Shown: in pieces, positions 5,764-8,009 of the stretch
How positions within the stretch are numbered: the stretch's first letter is position 1
Layout: each line of letters begins with the position of its first letter
DNA from: Alphaproteobacteria bacterium
GTDB lineage: Bacteria; Pseudomonadota; Alphaproteobacteria; RF32; CAG-239
Direction: 5' to 3'
Length of the DNA stretch: 8,009 nucleotides
NCBI GenBank assembly: GCA_017958895.1
Contig: JAGDBT010000101.1
Span: 1 to 8,009, forward strand
Made by a program: the position numbers and the translations under genes
The notes under the pieces: generated by a model
Told to the model about the DNA's origin: nothing
The model's database searches: none
Seen by the model: only the letters and a program-made list of their open reading frames with translations

Positions 5764-6270
5764 TTATTTTATTACCTCATCGCTATAAACACCGAACAAA
5801 GATTCGCGAGGCATCCAACCGCGGATATTTTCAAATTTTAGCAGGCACTTGCTTTTCGGGGAAGGACATTTTTCCACTTCTCCGACGACACCGTCTTCTA
5901 CCTTGGCAATAATCTTTTCGTTATCATCTTGTTTGGCGTAAATATTATTTTCTCCGGGGATTATAACTTTGGCAAAACGTCGATTGGTGAGCATGGCTTT
6001 ATGAATCCAAGATTCCGAACCTTCCCAATCTTTTACTTTGCGCCACAATTCGAATTCGGCGATAATTTCCACCGGTGCGCCGCGTTGTTGATATACCCAC
6101 TCAATCGGATACCGGCTTCCCGGACCGGAACGGGCATTTATTTTGCTTGAACGCAACGACACCATACGCGGCAAAGCATTACCGTTTTCACTTTCTTGTT
6201 GAGCCTGTGCGGAATTTAAGCTACCGCATAACAATATAAAGGCCATTAATGTTACAAACAGCGATTTCAT
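5764..6270 (-). CDS. Exported bacterial SH3-like domain protein
   Basis: A 168-residue protein with a signal peptide (1-23, core LFVTLMAFILL, ending AQA before Gln24). The mature part starts with PRMVSLRSSKINARSGPGS (34-52), the hallmark of bacterial SH3 domains, followed by YPIEWVYQQRGAPVEIIAEF and W-hih-K at 88-91; a second, more diverged SH3-like repeat spans about 98-161 and ends GWMPRESLFGVY. This matches the two-repeat SH3-like family found widely in alphaproteobacteria. Such domains usually bind peptidoglycan or other envelope ligands in the periplasm; the ligand here is unknown. Cys135 and Cys142 flank a short Ser/Pro/Lys loop and could form a disulfide. Cys15 is not in a lipobox, so it is not predicted to be a lipoprotein. 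The ATG follows AAAGGA by eight bases. The gene leads directly into xerC, in the same frame, with only three bases between stop and start. Confidence 0.88.
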   Translation of the reverse strand: MKSLFVTLMAFILLCGSLNSAQAQQESENGNALPRMVSLRSSKINARSGPGSRYPIEWVYQQRGAPVEIIAEFELWRKVKDWEGSESWIHKAMLTNRRFAKVIIPGENNIYAKQDDNEKIIAKVEDGVVGEVEKCPSPKSKCLLKFENIRGWMPRESLFGVYSDEVIK

Positions 6271-6297
6271 TTTTTTTCCTTTTACTTATTTTAAAAC

Positions 6298-6345
6298 ATT
6301 ATGGGATACATATATAAAAAAAAGGTAAAAAATTGCAGGAAAGGA
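6298..6345. promoter_or_regulatory. Divergent intergenic region of SH3 gene and M20 peptidase gene
   Basis: The 82 bases between the two divergent starts (6271-6352) are A/T-rich. For the + strand gene, TATATAA at 6311-6317 is a plausible -10 without a clear -35, and AGGAAAGGA (6337-6345) is a strong ribosome binding site seven bases before its ATG. For the minus strand gene, CATAAT (complement of 6298-6303) is a possible -10, also without a clear -35. No operator-like palindrome is evident. Confidence 0.3.
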
Positions 6346-6352
6346 TTAAAAA

Positions 6353-7465
6353 ATGGATTTAATTTCAACCGCGGTGGATTTGATTCGTTTTCGTACGGAA
6401 ACCGGTAATTCGGCCGAAATAAAAAAAGCGGCGGAATACATAAAATCGAAGTTTGCCGATTCGTCGGTTATTACGGAAATTTTTCAAACAACGGCATCGC
6501 CGGTGGTGTTTTTGCGAAATACCGATACTTTGGATTTTGATGTTTTGATTTTAGGACATATTGATGTTGTTCCGGCAAGCGATGAGATGTTTTCGCCGGT
6601 AATAAAAGACGGCAAAATGTATGGTCGCGGGACATTGGATATGAAATCTTTTGCGGCGGTGGCTCTTAATTCCATGGAATACGTTGCGGAACATAAGCTG
6701 AAGTTAAAGTTCGGAGTTATCCTTTCAACTGACGAAGAAAAGGGTAGTCATTCAACAGAATCGTTCTTAAAAGCTTATCCGGATATCCGAGCCAAGATAG
6801 TTTTGGATAATGATGTAGGCGGGGATATTACAAAAATTGTCAGCAAATGCAAAAATCCGGTGTTTGTAAAGTTGATTGCCACGGGCAAGGAAGCGCACGG
6901 TTCAACGCCGTGGGAGGGGATTGATGCCAATGAATTGCTGATAAAAACTTGGGATAATATCCGTAAAATTTATCCTTATTATTCGGCAGATAATCCTCAA
7001 CCTAAAGATACTTGGTTTGATACGGTGCATATGGCTCTTATTTCCGGCGGTCAGGTTTCAAATGTTATTTCAAATTATGCCGAGGCTTTGTTGGATTTTC
7101 GTTTAACGGAAGATTCTTCGGTGGAGGGGTTGGAAAAGAATTTACAAGCCTGTTTGGAAAAAGGAGTTGAATACAAAATTGTTTCTCAAAGCACTCCGGT
7201 GGTGATGGATGAGCAAAATGCCGACATATGCGCGTATAAAGAATTGGCAGAGAAGGTTTTGGGCAAAAAAGTTGAATTTGAACATATCGGCGGGGCGACC
7301 GATTCTCGGAGTTTTGCCGAAAAAGGTTCGGTGGTGATTATGCATTCGGGAACCGGTGAAGGAATGCACGCTTCAGGCGAATATGTGGATATTGAAAGTG
7401 TGGAACAAATAGCGGATATTCAGATAAAATTTTTAGAATATTTAAGTGCGAAAGAGGGCAATTAA
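6353..7465 (+). CDS. M20-family metallopeptidase / deacylase (ArgE/DapE type)
   Basis: M20 enzymes hydrolyse amide bonds of small substrates (N-acyl amino acids, succinyl-diaminopimelate, peptides) with two zinc ions. The 370-residue product has the two-domain layout: a catalytic part (1-165 and 280-370) with an inserted dimerisation domain (about 168-275). Visible ligands are His69 and Asp71 in GHIDVVPA, bridging Asp96 in GRGTLDMKS, catalytic Glu128 and metal ligand Glu129 in STDEEKGS, a candidate Asp152 or Asp154 in IVLDNDVGG, and His339 in GEGMHASGEYVD. His182 in GKEAHGSTPW matches the histidine that reaches the partner subunit's active site. GGATDSRSFAEKG (313-325) is also typical. Ser99 replaces the Gly common in DMKG, and the third metal region has LDND instead of the more usual GEPT, so it does not look like a standard DapE or ArgE. 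Substrate cannot be told from sequence. There is no signal peptide, so it should be cytoplasmic. It is a single-gene unit. Confidence 0.92.
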   Translation: MDLISTAVDLIRFRTETGNSAEIKKAAEYIKSKFADSSVITEIFQTTASPVVFLRNTDTLDFDVLILGHIDVVPASDEMFSPVIKDGKMYGRGTLDMKSFAAVALNSMEYVAEHKLKLKFGVILSTDEEKGSHSTESFLKAYPDIRAKIVLDNDVGGDITKIVSKCKNPVFVKLIATGKEAHGSTPWEGIDANELLIKTWDNIRKIYPYYSADNPQPKDTWFDTVHMALISGGQVSNVISNYAEALLDFRLTEDSSVEGLEKNLQACLEKGVEYKIVSQSTPVVMDEQNADICAYKELAEKVLGKKVEFEHIGGATDSRSFAEKGSVVIMHSGTGEGMHASGEYVDIESVEQIADIQIKFLEYLSAKEGN

Positions 7466-7488
7466 ACTAAATTGCAGAAAAAAACAAA

Positions 7489-7520
7489 AGGCACCGTCAC
7501 GAATTAACGGTGTCTTTTTT
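7489..7520. terminator. Bidirectional terminator between the M20 gene and csp
   Basis: AGGCACCGT (7489-7497) pairs with ACGGTGTCT (7507-7515) with one G-T wobble around a nine-base loop. On the + strand a T-run (7515-7520) follows; on the minus strand the stem is followed by the complement of an A-rich run (7476-7488), that is, mostly T. It therefore ends both the M20 peptidase transcript and the convergent cold shock transcript, whose stop codons are 24 and 38 bases away. Confidence 0.85.
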
Positions 7521-7557
7521 CAGTTACTCTCATAATATCGGGAAATACAATATCCGA

Positions 7558-7761
7558 TTAAAGCAATACTATGCTTCCGGCGGCTATTCGTCCTCTGTCA
7601 TCATAGGTTTCATAACTTATGCGCTGTCCTTCATATAAACGGCGAATGCCTTTTTCTTCCAGTTTAGTTACATGAACAAAAACGTCTTTTCCGCCATTTG
7701 ACGGCTGAATAAAGCCATAACCTTTTCGGGTATTAAACCACTTAACAGTTCCAGTAGACAT
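7558..7761 (-). CDS. cspA: CspA-family cold shock protein
   Basis: A 67-residue single cold-shock domain protein, the full family length. It opens with MSTGTVKWFNTRKGYGFIQP, containing the RNP1 motif KGYGFI (13-18, commonly KGFGFI), followed by RNP2 as DVFVHVTKL (26-34, commonly VFVHFSAI), and ends in the usual strand AAGSIVLL. Such proteins bind single-stranded RNA or DNA and keep mRNA unfolded, in cold adaptation or in normal growth depending on the paralogue; which one this is cannot be told, so the symbol is given at family level. Val30-Thr31 in place of the frequent Phe-Ser in RNP2 is a modest difference on the nucleic-acid face. The ATG has a very strong AGGAGG site (complement of 7768-7773) six bases upstream and a leader of about 60 bases. 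Confidence 0.96.
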   Translation of the reverse strand: MSTGTVKWFNTRKGYGFIQPSNGGKDVFVHVTKLEEKGIRRLYEGQRISYETYDDRGRIAAGSIVLL

Positions 7762-7827
7762 AGTCTTCCTCCTAATAAATCGTTAATATACCATTTATAG
7801 TTAATTGTATAAATTACAACCAAAGAG

Positions 7828-7857
7828 AGTATAGAAACAATATTTTCAAAATGTCAA
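7828..7857 (-). promoter_or_regulatory. Sigma70-type promoter of the cold shock gene
   Basis: On the minus strand TTGACA (complement of 7852-7857) is followed after 18 bases by TATACT (complement of 7828-7833). The start would be near 7821, giving an A/T-rich leader of about 60 bases, shorter than the long leader of E. coli cspA. I see no obvious cold-box sequence in it. Confidence 0.75.
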
Positions 7858-7875
7858 GAAAAATATAAAAAAAAT

Positions 7876-7904
7876 TTGACAACCCGAAAAAATTGGCATA
7901 TATA
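7876..7904 (+). promoter_or_regulatory. Sigma70-type promoter of the tRNA-Gln gene
   Basis: TTGACA (7876-7881) is followed after exactly 17 bases by TATATA (7899-7904). The predicted start near 7911 leaves about 15 bases of 5' leader before the mature tRNA, to be removed by RNase P. Its -35 box is only about 18 bases from the -35 box of the divergent csp promoter. Confidence 0.8.
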
Positions 7905-7925
7905 CGCATAGAAAAGAAAGAAGAT

Positions 7926-7999
7926 TGCTTCATCGTCTAATGGTAGGACAGCGGATTCTGACTCCGTCAATCTTGGTTCGAGTCCAGGTGAAGCAGCCA
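7926..7999 (+). tRNA. tRNA-Gln, anticodon CTG
   Basis: A complete 74-base cloverleaf. The acceptor arm TGCTTCA (7926-7932) pairs with TGAAGCA (7989-7995), followed by discriminator G and an encoded CCA (7997-7999). The D stem is GTCT/GGAC with the GG of the D-loop present, the anticodon stem is GCGGA/TCCGT (7951-7955/7963-7967), the loop is TTCTGAC with CTG at 7958-7960, and the T arm is CTTGG-TTCGAGT-CCAGG. The weak first pair T1-A72 and discriminator G73 are glutaminyl-tRNA identity features, which supports the anticodon reading. It decodes CAG. The variable loop has four bases. Confidence 0.97.
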
Positions 8000-8009
8000 A
8001 TGTGAACAG

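Noticed and set aside
5764..6270. SH3 protein as a lipoprotein because of Cys15
   Set aside because: Residues before Cys15 are Ile-Leu-Leu, not a lipobox; a signal peptidase I site AQA lies further on. Cys14 of the S41 protease fails for the same reason.
1..8009. CRISPR array, insertion sequence, toxin-antitoxin pair or defence system
   Set aside because: No regularly spaced repeats, transposase motifs, terminal inverted repeats or small paired toxin-like genes were seen; all larger frames are explained by housekeeping or envelope families.

Overview
The window looks like chromosomal housekeeping DNA from a low-GC alphaproteobacterium. The evidence is a 55-residue bL33 of alphaproteobacterial type, a two-repeat SH3-like exported protein of the kind common in that class, and a SPOR-domain gene followed by nagZ and a TatA-like gene, which recalls the alphaproteobacterial SPOR-nagZ-scpAB-tatABC order as I remember it. 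The A/T-rich codons and intergenic regions suggest an uncultivated, host- or gut-associated lineage rather than a free-living high-GC relative; that part is inference.

Left part (1-2515). The last 25 codons of an unidentified + strand gene are followed by three consecutive RNA hairpins, the last being a strong intrinsic terminator. Facing it on the minus strand is a tight cell-envelope cluster transcribed right to left: a SPOR-domain membrane protein, the muropeptide-recycling glucosaminidase NagZ, and a TatA-like single-pass membrane protein with a long charged tail.

Middle part (2516-4818). A divergent intergenic region leads into exodeoxyribonuclease III (xth), translationally coupled to an exported S41-family serine protease that appears to lack a PDZ domain. 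A near-consensus sigma70-type promoter then drives rpmG (bL33), a short gene ending in a hairpin that overlaps the 3' end of the convergent xerC.

Right part (4795-8009). On the minus strand a secreted SH3-like protein gene is followed after 3 bases by the tyrosine recombinase gene xerC, which apparently starts at TTG. Divergent from these is an M20-family metallopeptidase/deacylase gene. It converges on a CspA-family cold shock gene through a shared bidirectional terminator. The csp gene and a tRNA-Gln(CTG) gene diverge from each other, each with its own recognisable -35/-10 promoter. The window ends 10 bases after the tRNA.

Envelope and cell-wall functions dominate (SPOR, NagZ, TatA-like, S41 protease, SH3), with DNA maintenance (Xth, XerC) and translation (bL33, tRNA-Gln) between them. 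I see no mobile element, CRISPR array, phage gene or defence system. No undescribed system stands out; the most unusual items are the PDZ-less S41 protease, the TatA-like protein without its hinge glycine and without tatBC next to it, the TTG-started xerC directly after an in-frame stop, and the hairpin series at 90-186.
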